DNA of 63,369 nucleotides from Chloroflexota bacterium. GTDB lineage: Bacteria > Chloroflexota > Anaerolineae > Promineifilales > Promineifilaceae. Below the pieces are notes generated by a model, which made no database searches, was not told the origin of the DNA, and saw nothing but the letters and a program-made list of their open reading frames with translations. The position numbers and the translations under genes were made by a program. Of the stretch, positions 1 to 8,715 are shown one piece after another (within the stretch, counting starts at the first letter, position 1; the number at the start of each line of letters is the position of its first letter). The DNA lies in NCBI GenBank assembly GCA_018004935.1, contig JAGNBF010000038.1:1-63369 (forward strand), given 5' to 3'.

Positions 1-150
1 CCCCCTACCGATTCCCAAAATCGGGAGAGGGGAACCCCCTCGCCGGGCACAATCGGGGGTCTCCCCCCCGTTTTTGCCCGCCTCAAAAACCCCCCCGCCC
101 CTGGGGGCGGGGCTGGGGGTGGGGGAACTCCACGTAGGCAATCGCCCTAG
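1..150 (-). repeat. Palindromic element family A, partial copy at window start
   Basis: This is a reversed, left-truncated copy of the element described fully at 51745-51926. Its terminal repeat GTAGGCAATCGCCCTA is at 134-149, and a G/C-rich block matching the other copies in reverse (GGGGCGGGG followed by GGGGTGGGGG) lies just left of it. The window starts inside the element, which suggests that the assembly broke in a repeat. Confidence 0.7.
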
Positions 151-231
151 AGCGTCTACCGCTTCATTAACAGTTCAACAATTCAATTGTTCAATAATTA
201 ATTATTCAACTCATTTGAAACACACCCTGTT
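151..231. repeat. Dispersed repeat family F, copy 1
   Basis: About 80 bp closely matching 32484-32560. Shared blocks include a CGCTTCATTAAC-like segment, CAATAATTAATTATTCAACT against the same stretch in copy 2, and the ending TCATTTGAAACACAC. Both copies are A/T-rich, and in this copy the repeat lies directly upstream of the dioxygenase gene. No coding function is seen. Confidence 0.75.
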
Positions 232-276
232 TCCGATTAGCGATATATTCAATTAACTTTGGAAAAGCCGTGGCCT

Positions 277-924
277 ATGTTACTCACTTCTGATCAGATT
301 CATGCGTTTTGCTGTGATGGTTATTTGATTGTGCCCCAGTTTTTCGCGGCCGCAGAAACACAAAGATTGCGCTTAGAAATGGAGCGACTGGTACAGGAAG
401 ATCGCGGCCGCAATGTTATGCCCTCCTTTACCGGCAAAATCAACTACCAGATTACCCCATTGGCGGACAAAAGTGACCTGTTCCGTGATCTCCCCACCCG
501 TCCTGATGTTTTAATTACAGTGGAACAGCTCATTGGCTCCCCGGCGCGGCTCTGGCTGGATCAAATTTTCCTTAAACCGGCCCAGGTGGGGGCTGGCAAT
601 ACCTGGCACATAGACAATGGCCGTTTTCAGGTGGCCGATCCAGCACGGGGGTTGGGTATGTGGATCGCTCTGCATGATTCCAGCCGCGCCAATGGTACGT
701 TGGAACTCATTCCCCGTTCTCACCTCTTACCGCCAGAATCATTTTTGCGCCCCGGTCAGTTTTTACCTACTCCGCCTGAGGGGAGTGAGGCTGTAGCCAT
801 GATTGCCGAAGCGGGGGGTGTCATCTTCTTTAACTTTGGTATCTTGCACTGCACCCGCGATAATCTCTCTGACGCTGACCGGGCGGCTCTGGTGTACCAT
901 TTTTATGCTGAACCAACCGGTTAG
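277..924 (+). CDS. Phytanoyl-CoA dioxygenase (PhyH) family protein
   Basis: A 215-residue Fe(II)/2-oxoglutarate-dependent oxygenase of the PhyH superfamily. The metal triad is visible as H111-x-D113 in TWHID and a distal H191 in GILHC, with R194 three residues later as the likely 2-oxoglutarate-binding arginine. The segment NGTLELIPRSH (139-149) is typical of the family, which hydroxylates small molecules, often lipids or secondary metabolites. The substrate cannot be told from sequence. The ATG at 277 is preceded by GGAAAAG at good spacing. An in-frame TTG at 259 would add six residues. The stop overlaps by 4 bp the stop of the convergent ABC permease gene. Two GCGGCCGC octamers lie in the 5' half. 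Confidence 0.85.
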   Translation: MLLTSDQIHAFCCDGYLIVPQFFAAAETQRLRLEMERLVQEDRGRNVMPSFTGKINYQITPLADKSDLFRDLPTRPDVLITVEQLIGSPARLWLDQIFLKPAQVGAGNTWHIDNGRFQVADPARGLGMWIALHDSSRANGTLELIPRSHLLPPESFLRPGQFLPTPPEGSEAVAMIAEAGGVIFFNFGILHCTRDNLSDADRAALVYHFYAEPTG

Positions 925-3371
925 GGTTTGACGACAATCTGGCGCACGAGTTTGATGAGGGTCAGGTTGAGCGTCTGCCCGATCTGGCGATAGGTGTCCA
1001 GGCTCTGCGGCGACCAGCGCAGAGATAAGACAGGTACATCCAGGGTGAGGGGGGCCGGAGATGCCAGAGGATGAGCCAATGCGGTGCTGGTGGTAATGTC
1101 TAGTTCGCGGGCACTGGTTTGGAACACATCTAATAGGAGCGGGTCGGATGTGGGATCGGCCCAGAGGGTTGCGGCCGCGGCCGCAGACGTTTCTATTACT
1201 ACCACATATGCTGGTTGCAACGGGGGTGAGGGGATCATGGGGTTGAGCCGGGCAAAACTTTCCGGGTCGGCCAGGAGTGCCTGAGCCTCAGCCGGGGTGC
1301 CAGCCCAGGTGATAAACAGCACTGAACGCATGGGGTTGATATTTTGTTCTTGCCAGTTGCGGGCCAGTTCCAGAAGTAAGGCGGTGCTGGCTGTATTGGG
1401 GGGGGTATCGCTTCCTGACTCTACGCGTATTCCCGGATCACACACCAGGACGACGACCATTTCTTCGGCCAGATTGACGCCATAACCGGAGCGGAAGGCG
1501 ATGATGCTGTGCTGGCTGAACAGTTGCGGCCGCGGCAATTGTACGGATAGCGCCACCTGTACCGACCAATCCTGGCGGAACCACCCGGCCCCATTTTGTG
1601 GGGGTGGGGTGAGCAATGTTTCCGGGGTGCGGCCCACATGGCTTAAAAGTTGGGTGGTAGCGGCCTGACTGAGGCGCACAATCGGCAGGGTGGGGTTTCG
1701 CAGGTAATCCGCGGCCGCGTCGGCCGGGTAGAGTGTTTCATCGGCTACGGTGGTTTCATTGGTGAGCCAGAGAACCGCCTGTGCCCCCCGGCGCAAAGCT
1801 TCTGTGGCAAATGTTGGCGGGGCGTTGCCCGTGAGCAACACGGCTACGCGGCCATGTAATGACAATTCTTCCCAGCTATCTGTGCCAGGGGTAAAACCGA
1901 CAAATGTCAGTGGGGCTGTGGCCGCCCCACTGCCACCGTGTCCGGCTACCACAAAGGCAAAATCTGTGCCTGCGGTAAAGGCTGTTTGGGCTTTCCCGGT
2001 GACATCGAGTAAGGTCAAGGTGGGGGTGACAACCGGACTTACCCACATTTGGCCGGTGGTTTGGGGGTAAAAGTAGGTGGTTCCAAACCCTTCTTCTTCA
2101 CGCCAACCCCGTTGCCAGTCCCATTGGGTGAGTTGTTGGGACAGATAGGCCACTGGTTCGTTATGACCTTCACTGTCTAACGCGGCCGCGTTCAGGTTAG
2201 TCAGGGTAGTTGCCTCCGTTTGGGCCTGGGTAGCATCAAAGGCCTGGGCCGCCTGTTCGTAGGAAAATTTTGGCCCGGTGTAATCGAGAATGAAGGCGGA
2301 AATGAGGATGAGCGCGGCCGCGAATAGCACCATCCGCCGCCGCAGGAGAAAGCTGGTATTAAGGCTGGCCCGCTCCAACAAGGTGCGTAACCCTTCGGCA
2401 AACACATTCAGCCCCATTACGGCCACAAAAACCATCAAGGCTGGAGCCAGTAGTTTGTATGGCTGTGCCCGTAAACTATTCACCGCCTGGGAAATGAGCA
2501 TTCCCCACTCGGGCACTTCCGGTAGAGGCACTGGATTACGTGGGGACATAGGTTCGCCCATATCAAATGCAGTACCTCCACCGATAAACACCCCCAGGAA
2601 CCCTAATTCGGCCAGGAGTAACAAGGCCGCACTCATTTCCAAAAAGGCGACAACGAGCAGTTGGGGCAAAATGTTGGGCAAGACATGGCGCACGACAATC
2701 TGTAGACTCCGTAAACCGGTGGCTACGGCGGCTTCAATGTATAACTGCTGGCGGATGACCAGCAGTTCGCTCTGCACTACCTGGGCAATCTCTGTCCAGC
2801 CGGTGAGGGTTAGAGCTACCAGGAAAACGGGCAGACCATTACGGATATCCAGGGCATAGATGAGAATGTAACTGCTAAGTAAGATGGGTAATGAGGTGAT
2901 AATGGCGATGAGGGCGGTAACGGCCTGATCGGGCCAGCGTCCGGCGAACCAACCGGCCAGGCCGCCCAGGAGTGTGCCGAGTAGGACCCGCCCCAAGGTG
3001 ATGTACACGACGGCCACTAAGGTTACTCGCGCTCCATGCAAGATGAGACTGAGCAGATCGTTGCCCCAGTTGTCTGTGCCGAAGGGATATTGGCTGGAAG
3101 GGGGGAAGGGCGGCCGCACCATTTTCCCCAGCTCGCTATCAAAATGGGGAACGACGGAGATGGCGGTGATGTGGGGATCATAGGTGGCCCAGAGGGGGCC
3201 AAAAAGGACGATGAGTAATAACCCGATGACGACGACACTGCCCAGAAGCAAGGGCAGGTTGAAAAGAATGTCGCGCCAGGTGAGGCGGGCACGCGGCCGC
3301 GATGTGAGGGGGGTATGCGGCCGCAGGCGGGTTCGGGGGTTTAGCAAGAAAGAAAAGAAGCGAGATAACAC
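921..3371 (-). CDS. DppC-type ABC permease fused to an extracytoplasmic PA/M28-like module
   Basis: 816 residues, more than twice the usual 280-300 of a DppC/OppC permease. Residues 1-335 are a normal peptide-type permease: an N-terminal membrane segment at 37-60, the Dpp/Opp-specific FGTDNWGND (97-105) and the coupling loop EAAVATG (213-219). A further membrane segment at 347-363 leads into about 450 extra residues, presumably outside the membrane. That part resembles a protease-associated domain (about 470-590) followed by a degenerate M28 aminopeptidase fold (about 604-816). The M28 landmarks are recognisable, for example TASTALLLELAR at 660-671, but the usual metal ligands are replaced: C-D at 644-645 instead of H-x-D, N at 659 instead of D, and AGTPAEAQ instead of the Glu-Glu motif. 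I infer a substrate-binding rather than catalytic role. It starts 10 bp after the partner permease stops. Confidence 0.85.
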   Translation of the reverse strand: MLSRFFSFLLNPRTRLRPHTPLTSRPRARLTWRDILFNLPLLLGSVVVIGLLLIVLFGPLWATYDPHITAISVVPHFDSELGKMVRPPFPPSSQYPFGTDNWGNDLLSLILHGARVTLVAVVYITLGRVLLGTLLGGLAGWFAGRWPDQAVTALIAIITSLPILLSSYILIYALDIRNGLPVFLVALTLTGWTEIAQVVQSELLVIRQQLYIEAAVATGLRSLQIVVRHVLPNILPQLLVVAFLEMSAALLLLAELGFLGVFIGGGTAFDMGEPMSPRNPVPLPEVPEWGMLISQAVNSLRAQPYKLLAPALMVFVAVMGLNVFAEGLRTLLERASLNTSFLLRRRMVLFAAALILISAFILDYTGPKFSYEQAAQAFDATQAQTEATTLTNLNAAALDSEGHNEPVAYLSQQLTQWDWQRGWREEEGFGTTYFYPQTTGQMWVSPVVTPTLTLLDVTGKAQTAFTAGTDFAFVVAGHGGSGAATAPLTFVGFTPGTDSWEELSLHGRVAVLLTGNAPPTFATEALRRGAQAVLWLTNETTVADETLYPADAAADYLRNPTLPIVRLSQAATTQLLSHVGRTPETLLTPPPQNGAGWFRQDWSVQVALSVQLPRPQLFSQHSIIAFRSGYGVNLAEEMVVVLVCDPGIRVESGSDTPPNTASTALLLELARNWQEQNINPMRSVLFITWAGTPAEAQALLADPESFARLNPMIPSPPLQPAYVVVIETSAAAAATLWADPTSDPLLLDVFQTSARELDITTSTALAHPLASPAPLTLDVPVLSLRWSPQSLDTYRQIGQTLNLTLIKLVRQIVVKP

Positions 3372-3381
3372 AAATCACCTG

Positions 3382-4296
3382 TCAGGCCGTTTGTTCACGG
3401 AGGCGTGGGTCAATAAAACGGTAACTAAAATCCAGCCCAAGGCTGATGAGTTGAATGGTCAGCCCTAACGAAAGGGCGATTGCTACGACTAAAATGGGGG
3501 AATTTTCCTGCACGGCTTCCAGTACCCGTAAGCCCACCCCCGGCCAGCCAAAGATAAACTCTACCAGGGGCAGTACCCCCAGGGCAAAACGCAAAGAGAC
3601 GCCAATCGTTGTGAGTACGGGCACAGCCAGATTACGGGCGATGTGCCCCCAGAATAGCCAGCTTGAGGTCAAGCCTTTGGCGCGAGCGGTGCGCACAAAA
3701 TCTTCCTGCATCACCCGACGCAGGGCGATGAAGGTGGCACGCATGATATAAGCTACCGGTTTAGCTGAGAGGACGAGCAGGGGTAAGACCAGGTATTGGA
3801 ACTCCCAACCGAAGCCACCCATGCTGATCCAGCGTCTTTCCAGGGTGTTGTTGAACTGGAGACTGCCGTTTTGTAGGAGAACGGCGATCAAAAAAGATGG
3901 GGCTGATATGCCCACCACGGCCAGGGTGAGCAGGAAGTAACCGCGTATTTTCTGGGGGGTGAGGGCCGCCCACACCCCTAACCCCACTCCGATGATTGTC
4001 GCCAGGAGCAGGGCACGCCAGATGATGCCCAGGCTATTGCCATAGGCAAACCAGAGAATTTCCTTGACGGGGCGTGGCCCAGATATGGTGGGTACAGGTT
4101 CAAGGTTGCCCTGGATGACACCACGGAAGAAGGTGATGGTGTCTTGGGCGGACTGGGTAATGAAGCCTGCTGTGGTCGCGGCCGCGTCTGGTTCACGAGC
4201 CTGCCCCACTAAATGCATTGCCAGGAATAAAAAATAGGCGATAGCCAGTGCGATCACCACCAGGGCCAGTAAGCGTTGTCCTAAAAAACGTAGCAT
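3382..4296 (-). CDS. DppB-type ABC transporter permease
   Basis: 304 residues of the BPD_transp_1 family, the usual partner of a DppC-type subunit in dipeptide/oligopeptide importers. It opens with the typical MLRFLGQRLL and a first membrane helix at about 8-29. It carries the ABC-ATPase coupling loop as DFVRTARAKGL and ends in the DPRLR signature near the C-terminus. I chose the ATG at 4296. A longer reading back to 4410 would overlap the upstream anti-sigma gene and adds sequence unlike any permease. No substrate-binding protein or ATPase gene lies in this window, so those parts must be encoded elsewhere. It follows the anti-sigma gene by 25 bp and precedes the fused permease by 10 bp. Confidence 0.9.
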   Translation of the reverse strand: MLRFLGQRLLALVVIALAIAYFLFLAMHLVGQAREPDAAATTAGFITQSAQDTITFFRGVIQGNLEPVPTISGPRPVKEILWFAYGNSLGIIWRALLLATIIGVGLGVWAALTPQKIRGYFLLTLAVVGISAPSFLIAVLLQNGSLQFNNTLERRWISMGGFGWEFQYLVLPLLVLSAKPVAYIMRATFIALRRVMQEDFVRTARAKGLTSSWLFWGHIARNLAVPVLTTIGVSLRFALGVLPLVEFIFGWPGVGLRVLEAVQENSPILVVAIALSLGLTIQLISLGLDFSYRFIDPRLREQTA

Positions 4297-4321
4297 AAAA
4301 CCGTCATCCGTTTTTGACCTG

Positions 4322-5200
4322 TCAGGGTAGTGTAAAAGAGAGGGCTGTTTGCACAACCTGAACGTTGATGTCCACATAACTGCCGACGGGCCAGGTGGCG
4401 GGTACGGCAATTGTCAGATAAGTAGCCCAGACGTTTTCTTCGTCTACGGTGAAAGAAGCGCAGGTGATACCCGCGCCTTCACTCTGGCATAATCCATTTA
4501 ACCAGAGATGTTGGTCAGCCTGTTCGGGTAGGAAGGTAACTTCGATGTCACTGGGGGTGGGATTGTCATAGACGAGTAAAATCTGGCGTGGCTGGCCGGG
4601 TTTCACCAGCAAAATGTTACTGCTGATCAGTTCGCACCGGGGCGTCTGGCTTTTGTTTCGTTGTTCGCCGGGCTGGGGATAATAGATTACCCCATCACAA
4701 TTGGCATGGTAAAGCCGCACATTTCCCAGGCCAGGGTTGCCCTTAAACTGGTAATGGAGGGTGATGTAACTGTTGGTGGGTGTCGCGGCCGCGGTCACGG
4801 GTTCCTGAGCTACCAGGGTAGGGGTTTCTTCCACGGCTGGTTCGGTGGGGAAGGGGGGGAGCATTAGCCACAGGGCCACACTGAGCACGAGTATGGCGGC
4901 CATTACCCCGGCCCCCCAGCGGAGGGCCAGGCGCAAGGTGTGTTGGTTGCGGCCGCGGTGATACGCCTTTTCCATACGCCTGATGAGATCTTGCTGTTGA
5001 CCGGTTCGGGTGACTGCTTGCGGCCAGCGGCGGGCCAATGCCTCGACCCAGGCCTGATCCTGCTCCAACAGGCGGGTGGCATACGCCCGGCAGGCCGCAC
5101 ACTCAGCCAGATGCGTATTTAACTGCTCATGCTGGAAGTAAGGCACAGGTGTATCCAGAGCGCGGTCTATCAGTTCTTGGGCTTGCCGGTGAGATAACAT
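4322..5200 (-). CDS. Membrane anti-sigma factor with zinc-finger (HC2) domain
   Basis: 292 residues. The N-terminus has the anti-sigma zinc finger H30-x3-C34-x2-C37 in HLAECAAC, known to bind ECF sigma factors. It is followed by one membrane segment at about 97-116 and an extracytoplasmic beta-rich domain of about 170 residues with four cysteines (possible disulphides). The sigma factor gene lies 83 bp upstream on the same strand, the classic arrangement for a sigma/anti-sigma pair. The outer domain probably senses an envelope signal or binds a partner. The next genes downstream are the ABC permeases, unusually placed for targets or sensors of the pair. Confidence 0.85.
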   Translation of the reverse strand: MLSHRQAQELIDRALDTPVPYFQHEQLNTHLAECAACRAYATRLLEQDQAWVEALARRWPQAVTRTGQQQDLIRRMEKAYHRGRNQHTLRLALRWGAGVMAAILVLSVALWLMLPPFPTEPAVEETPTLVAQEPVTAAATPTNSYITLHYQFKGNPGLGNVRLYHANCDGVIYYPQPGEQRNKSQTPRCELISSNILLVKPGQPRQILLVYDNPTPSDIEVTFLPEQADQHLWLNGLCQSEGAGITCASFTVDEENVWATYLTIAVPATWPVGSYVDINVQVVQTALSFTLP

Positions 5201-5283
5201 AAGGATAAGGTTGCCGGTCGGTCAGGGCTTTGGAAATCGTTCGTTTTGAGTCGGTTTCCTGCCCGTGCCAGGACAATGGCTCA

Positions 5284-5862
5284 CTATTCGCGCAGTTTTT
5301 GCTTCAAGTAGCGCCGGGCATAATGCAGGCGGGAGTGTACCGTCCCTTCATTGAGAGTCAGGATTTCCGCGATTTCTAGAGCGGTGAGACCATGAACATA
5401 ACGTAAGATGAAAGGCAGACGGTGTTTTTCGCTCAGGCTATCTATGGTTTGCCAGAGATGACGGTCGGCTTCACGGCGGGTGGCACTTTCTTCTGGGTTT
5501 GGCCCTCCGGTGAGCCAATTCTGTAACTTTTCCAGGGGGGCACGGAGTAGTTGTTGGCGGCGGCGTTTTTGGCCTACCCGACGGCAATGGTTGAGGGTGA
5601 TGGTGTAGAGCCAGGTTTTAAGGCTGGCCTCACCACGAAAACGGGGTAAGGCGCGTGCGGCCGCGATGAACACCTCTTGGGTAGCATCTTCGGCCTCATC
5701 GGGGTCATCTAGCAAAGACAAAGCCAGCCGTTGTACCTGGGCATAATAGGTATGCACCAACATCTCAATCTCGCCGGTGGCTCCATTGGTGATGAGTAAT
5801 TCTTTGGTACGGAGTTTGTCTGGCTGGTCAAGGGCCATGCCAGGGATTATAACGCGGTTCAT
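5284..5862 (-). CDS. ECF-type RNA polymerase sigma factor
   Basis: 192 residues with the two ECF sigma regions. Region 2 (about 35-100) contains the DPDEAEDATQEVFIAAARAL core helix and the KTWLYTITLNHCRR segment. Region 4 (about 130-188) is a helix-turn-helix with LTALEIAEILTLNEGTVHSR. ECF factors direct RNA polymerase to envelope-stress or signal-specific promoters and are held inactive by the adjacent anti-sigma. I chose the ATG at 5862, which does not overlap the upstream lipoprotein gene ending at 5903. An ATG at 5838 is also possible, and neither has a strong ribosome site. The Trp/Leu content of region 2 is normal, and no truncation is seen. Confidence 0.9.
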   Translation of the reverse strand: MNRVIIPGMALDQPDKLRTKELLITNGATGEIEMLVHTYYAQVQRLALSLLDDPDEAEDATQEVFIAAARALPRFRGEASLKTWLYTITLNHCRRVGQKRRRQQLLRAPLEKLQNWLTGGPNPEESATRREADRHLWQTIDSLSEKHRLPFILRYVHGLTALEIAEILTLNEGTVHSRLHYARRYLKQKLRE

Positions 5863-5902
5863 GGTTTTTAAAGGTCTGAGCGGAGTAAAAGAGACTGCCT
5901 CG

Positions 5903-6742
5903 CTACCAATTTTCCTCTGGCTGGGCAACACCCCAGGTGGTGGGCCGCTCCCAGGCGGATGCGGGCGGCCATAATTGTCGCTGTTCCGTGTCCTCGGCTG
6001 TGAGCGAGAGTAGACTCACCAATAGGCGGATGGGGCTGTTGGCACCAGAGACGAGATGGATGGTGTCGTAAGGGATTTGCATTTCAATGGTGGCGGCGTT
6101 TTGGGTGAACGTGGTGGTTGTCCATTTGGGTGTTGGCTCACAGTTTTGCCACAGAATATCGTTACCTTGCCCCCAACACGACCGGGTAGAGAGATGAAAC
6201 CACCAGTTATTGCCATTCCAGGTATCTTGTTCTTTTGGTTTGCTGTCCAGGAATAGTTCTGGAAACAGGGCTAAGGGGTCTTTGTCCAGGCCAGTGTAGG
6301 CCACATAAAGATGAGCTTCGTCATGTAACAGGAATACTTCTACCTGGTTAGCTGTGGCGAGGGGCACGGTCAACGCGGCCGCGTTCGTCCATTCCCCCGT
6401 GCTGAGTTGTCCATCTAAAACCGGGGGTGCGGCCGCGGCGGGAATGATAATATGCGTGACAGCGGGTGTGGGTGTGGGTGAGGCCGCCGGATCACGCGTG
6501 GGGACCCGGGTAGGCGCGAAAAAGACAGGGCCAAACACGGAGCGGCTACGAGTTGGCCGGGGAGTAAGTGCCTGTGTGGTTAAGACGGCGATGACTTCTG
6601 CCTGGCGGGTGAGTGTGGGAGCTATCGCGGCCGCGGTCAGGTCGGCGGGGGTGTCGTTTTGGCAGGCTACCAGCCCCCAGAGAGGCAGTATCAGGCTAAA
6701 AAGGATGAAGGGCAGGAAAGGCGATTTGTGCGATTGAAACAT
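5903..6742 (-). CDS. Lipoprotein with CBM9/DOMON-like domain
   Basis: 279 residues. A lipoprotein signal peptide ends in the lipobox LVAC (Cys at about 27). A Thr/Pro-rich spacer (about 60-95) typical of Chloroflexota surface lipoproteins follows. The C-terminal 180 residues start PPVLDGQLSTGEWTNAA and continue with a LYVAYTG strand, the pattern of the CBM9-like/DOMON beta-sandwich, which in other proteins binds sugars or haem. The ligand cannot be told here. It is the first gene of a leftward run and lies 40 bp upstream of the sigma factor, so it may be an exposed component of the same signalling unit. The start codon ATG at 6742 gives a short positively charged n-region (SHK). Confidence 0.8.
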   Translation of the reverse strand: MFQSHKSPFLPFILFSLILPLWGLVACQNDTPADLTAAAIAPTLTRQAEVIAVLTTQALTPRPTRSRSVFGPVFFAPTRVPTRDPAASPTPTPAVTHIIIPAAAAPPVLDGQLSTGEWTNAAALTVPLATANQVEVFLLHDEAHLYVAYTGLDKDPLALFPELFLDSKPKEQDTWNGNNWWFHLSTRSCWGQGNDILWQNCEPTPKWTTTTFTQNAATIEMQIPYDTIHLVSGANSPIRLLVSLLSLTAEDTEQRQLWPPASAWERPTTWGVAQPEENW

Positions 6743-6769
6743 AACAAATAATGTATCCTGGTTCTTGGG

Positions 6770-6872
6770 AAATTCAGGGGGTTGACACCAGGTGTAGAGG
6801 CTGGCCTTGTGCCTGCCCCCGGTGGGGCAATCACAAGGGTTACCCGTACCTCACGAAACCCCAAAGAACCTG
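6770..6872. repeat. Dispersed repeat family I, copy 1
   Basis: Shares CAGGGGGTTGACACCA with 61058-61073, and a palindromic interior built of GGCTGGCCTTGTGCCTGCCC and a GGGGCAATCACAAGGGTTACC block. In the copy at 61050-61168 the interior is inverted relative to the flanks. Partial copies are at 17172-17240 and 44975-45035. It lies in the upstream region of the lipoprotein gene. Confidence 0.6.
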
Positions 6873-6965
6873 AAAAACGCCACTGTCGAGTAAACAATTA
6901 GAGACATTGCGGCCGCGTAACCTTCAAAAGTCACCAAGGATCAAAGATTAAATAACCTACGAAAC

Positions 6966-7161
6966 TACTGTGGCCGGATAAGCGTTCAGTCGGATTACAT
7001 CAATGGATTAAAAATAAACGGATTTTCCAGAGGTCGTCTTTAATCCATCTCTTTCTAAATCCGTGGAAGTAATCAAAACGGCCTAAAATCATCTCTGAAC
7101 TGAACGGTTACGTGGTTGGCCTCCTGATCGTGCCACCTATCTTATTTCCGAACGATTACTA
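6966..7161. repeat. Family D repeat interrupted by a family B element
   Basis: Outer parts 6966-6977 and 7112-7161 together read as a family D repeat (compare 33714-33785 and 54361-54420: CTGTGGCCGG, TCCTGACCG, GCCACC, TTATTTCTGAACGAT). It is split by the family B element at 6978-7111. Confidence 0.7.
6978..7111. mobile_element. Miniature inverted-repeat element, family B, copy 1
   Basis: 134 bp with terminal inverted repeats TAAGCGTTCAGT (6979-6990) and ACTGAACGGTTA (7099-7110). Inside are further inverted segments (TGGATTAAA with TTTAATCCA; ACGGATTT with AAATCCGT). The flanks GTGGCCGG (6970-6977) and GTGGTTGG (7112-7119) look like an 8-bp target duplication with two transitions, produced when the element entered the surrounding family D repeat. 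No open frame is present, so mobility would depend on a transposase elsewhere. Confidence 0.75.
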
Positions 7162-7189
7162 AAGGCCTGTAAAAGATTAAGTTCCGTCA

Positions 7190-7223
7190 AGACCTGACAG
7201 GTTTTCGGAAACCTGTCAGGTCT
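7190..7223. repeat. Family E core hairpin
   Basis: Perfect inverted repeat: AGACCTGACAGGTTT, a short TCGG-centred loop, then AAACCTGTCAGGTCT. It is the same core as in the 82-bp elements at 49559-49640 and 51597-51678. A half copy (right arm) is at 9441-9465. Confidence 0.85.
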
Positions 7224-7665
7224 AAACCGGGAAGTTATATTTTTACAAACCCTAAGCCCCCCAATTTACCTTTCCCGGAAAGGACCGAACATGCACCACC
7301 CCCATAGCGTAACTTTGACCGCCTCTCTGGGTTCTTAACTGAGGGATGGGAGAAATATCGTTGCCTGGGACAAATACCTGCTTTCCCACCTATCCATCGC
7401 CTTGACAGGTTAGCCCCCTGTCACTAGAATCTTCATCGAGTTTGAGCCGCACCGCCCAACTTATTGAGCCACAGACCCTCTTAGGTGTTACATAACACAG
7501 GTGTTGCACAATCCGAGCCATCCGTTTTATCGTGCCTGTTGCCGGTAAAAGCGCGTGTCTGGAATCCCGTGGGTTGCGCCAAAAATTTGCTCGTAACTCT
7601 ACGATAATTCTTGCCACGCCAGCACTGAACACCAGGCAAAAAGTCCACGAGGGAGTAAAAATCGT

Positions 7666-8715
7666 ATGAGTGTAGCCACAGCCAAACGTAGTAAAAAGGA
7701 AAAACCCGCCTGGGTTCCTGTTGTCGCCCGTTATCAAAATCCTGATGTACGTAAGAGTATCGGTCAGGTACTTAACACGTTTATTCCGTTTCTCATCTTC
7801 TGGTATCTCATGTTCCGCAGTTTGGAAATTAGTTACTGGTTGACTCTATTACTGGCGCTCCCTACCGCCGGTTTTCTTGTCCGTATTTTTATTATCCAAC
7901 ATGACTGTGGTCATAACGCCTTTTTTAAATCGAAAAAGGTCAATGACACCCTCGGTTTTGTTTGTGGGATGATAACCTTAACGCCCTATTATCATTGGCG
8001 GCATCGCCACGCGATTCACCACGCCACCGCCAGCAATCTGGATAAACGGGGCATCGGCGATGTGCCAACAATGACGGTGGAAGAGTACCTGAACGCGCCG
8101 CCGCTGAAAAAACTGGGATATCGGCTGTTTCGTAGCCCATTGGTGATGTTCCTTGTCATTCCCTTCCTGGTTTTCTTTATCTTGAACCGTTTTCCTGCGC
8201 CCAAATCACCCAAACGGGAAAAAGCCAGTGTTCACTGGTCTAATCTGGCTTCGCTCTTATTCTTTGGGGGGATTGCGGCGATTTTTGGGTGGCAAGCGTT
8301 TTTACTTACCTTTTTCCCGGCGACAATGATCGCGGCCGCGTTCGGTACGTGGCTCTTTTTTGTACAACATCAATTTGAAGACACCTATTGGGAACATGAC
8401 CCAGAATGGGATTTCACCCTGGCGGGCATGGAAGGTAGTTCCTACTACCGCTTACCCAAAATTTTACAATGGTTCACAGGCAACATTGGATTTCATCACA
8501 TCCACCATCTCAGCCCGCGCATTCCCAATTATTACCTGGAAAAATGCCATGAGGAAAACCCCATGTTTCAGCGGGTATTAACCTTAACCTTACGTTCCAG
8601 TCTGCACTGTGTCTTCCTCAGCCTATGGGATGAGGAAACAGATACCCTGGTGCGTTTCCGTGACGTGCCCCGCATTCAACAAAGAATGCAAAGCGCTCAG
8701 ACCACTCAAGCCTGA
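7666..8715 (+). CDS. Acyl-lipid (delta-12/omega-6 type) fatty acid desaturase
   Basis: 349-residue integral membrane desaturase. The three di-iron histidine boxes are complete: HDCGH near residue 84, HRHAIHH near 112, and HHIHH near 285. Four or so hydrophobic helices (about 35-70, 150-172, 190-225) place the boxes on the cytoplasmic side. The box types match the DesA/omega-6 group, which introduces double bonds into acyl chains of membrane lipids to adjust fluidity. Substrate position is inferred, not shown. GAGGGAG about 10 bp before the ATG is a good ribosome site. It stands alone, facing away from the lipoprotein and followed by a family A hairpin that could act as terminator. One GCGGCCGC is at 8332. 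Confidence 0.92.
   Translation: MSVATAKRSKKEKPAWVPVVARYQNPDVRKSIGQVLNTFIPFLIFWYLMFRSLEISYWLTLLLALPTAGFLVRIFIIQHDCGHNAFFKSKKVNDTLGFVCGMITLTPYYHWRHRHAIHHATASNLDKRGIGDVPTMTVEEYLNAPPLKKLGYRLFRSPLVMFLVIPFLVFFILNRFPAPKSPKREKASVHWSNLASLLFFGGIAAIFGWQAFLLTFFPATMIAAAFGTWLFFVQHQFEDTYWEHDPEWDFTLAGMEGSSYYRLPKILQWFTGNIGFHHIHHLSPRIPNYYLEKCHEENPMFQRVLTLTLRSSLHCVFLSLWDEETDTLVRFRDVPRIQQRMQSAQTTQA

Larger units (their letters stand above)
6743..7665. other. Gene-free region of nested short repeats
   Basis: No convincing gene. The region holds repeat I copy 1 (6770-6872), a family D repeat split by a family B element (6966-7161), a family E hairpin (7190-7223), and the leader of the desaturase gene. An open frame of 115 codons on the minus strand (7390-7737) runs into the start of the desaturase and has no recognisable protein features, so I regard it as chance. 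Confidence 0.8.

Noticed and set aside
7390-7737. 115-codon minus-strand frame before the desaturase
   Set aside because: It overlaps the desaturase start, has no family features and no ribosome site.
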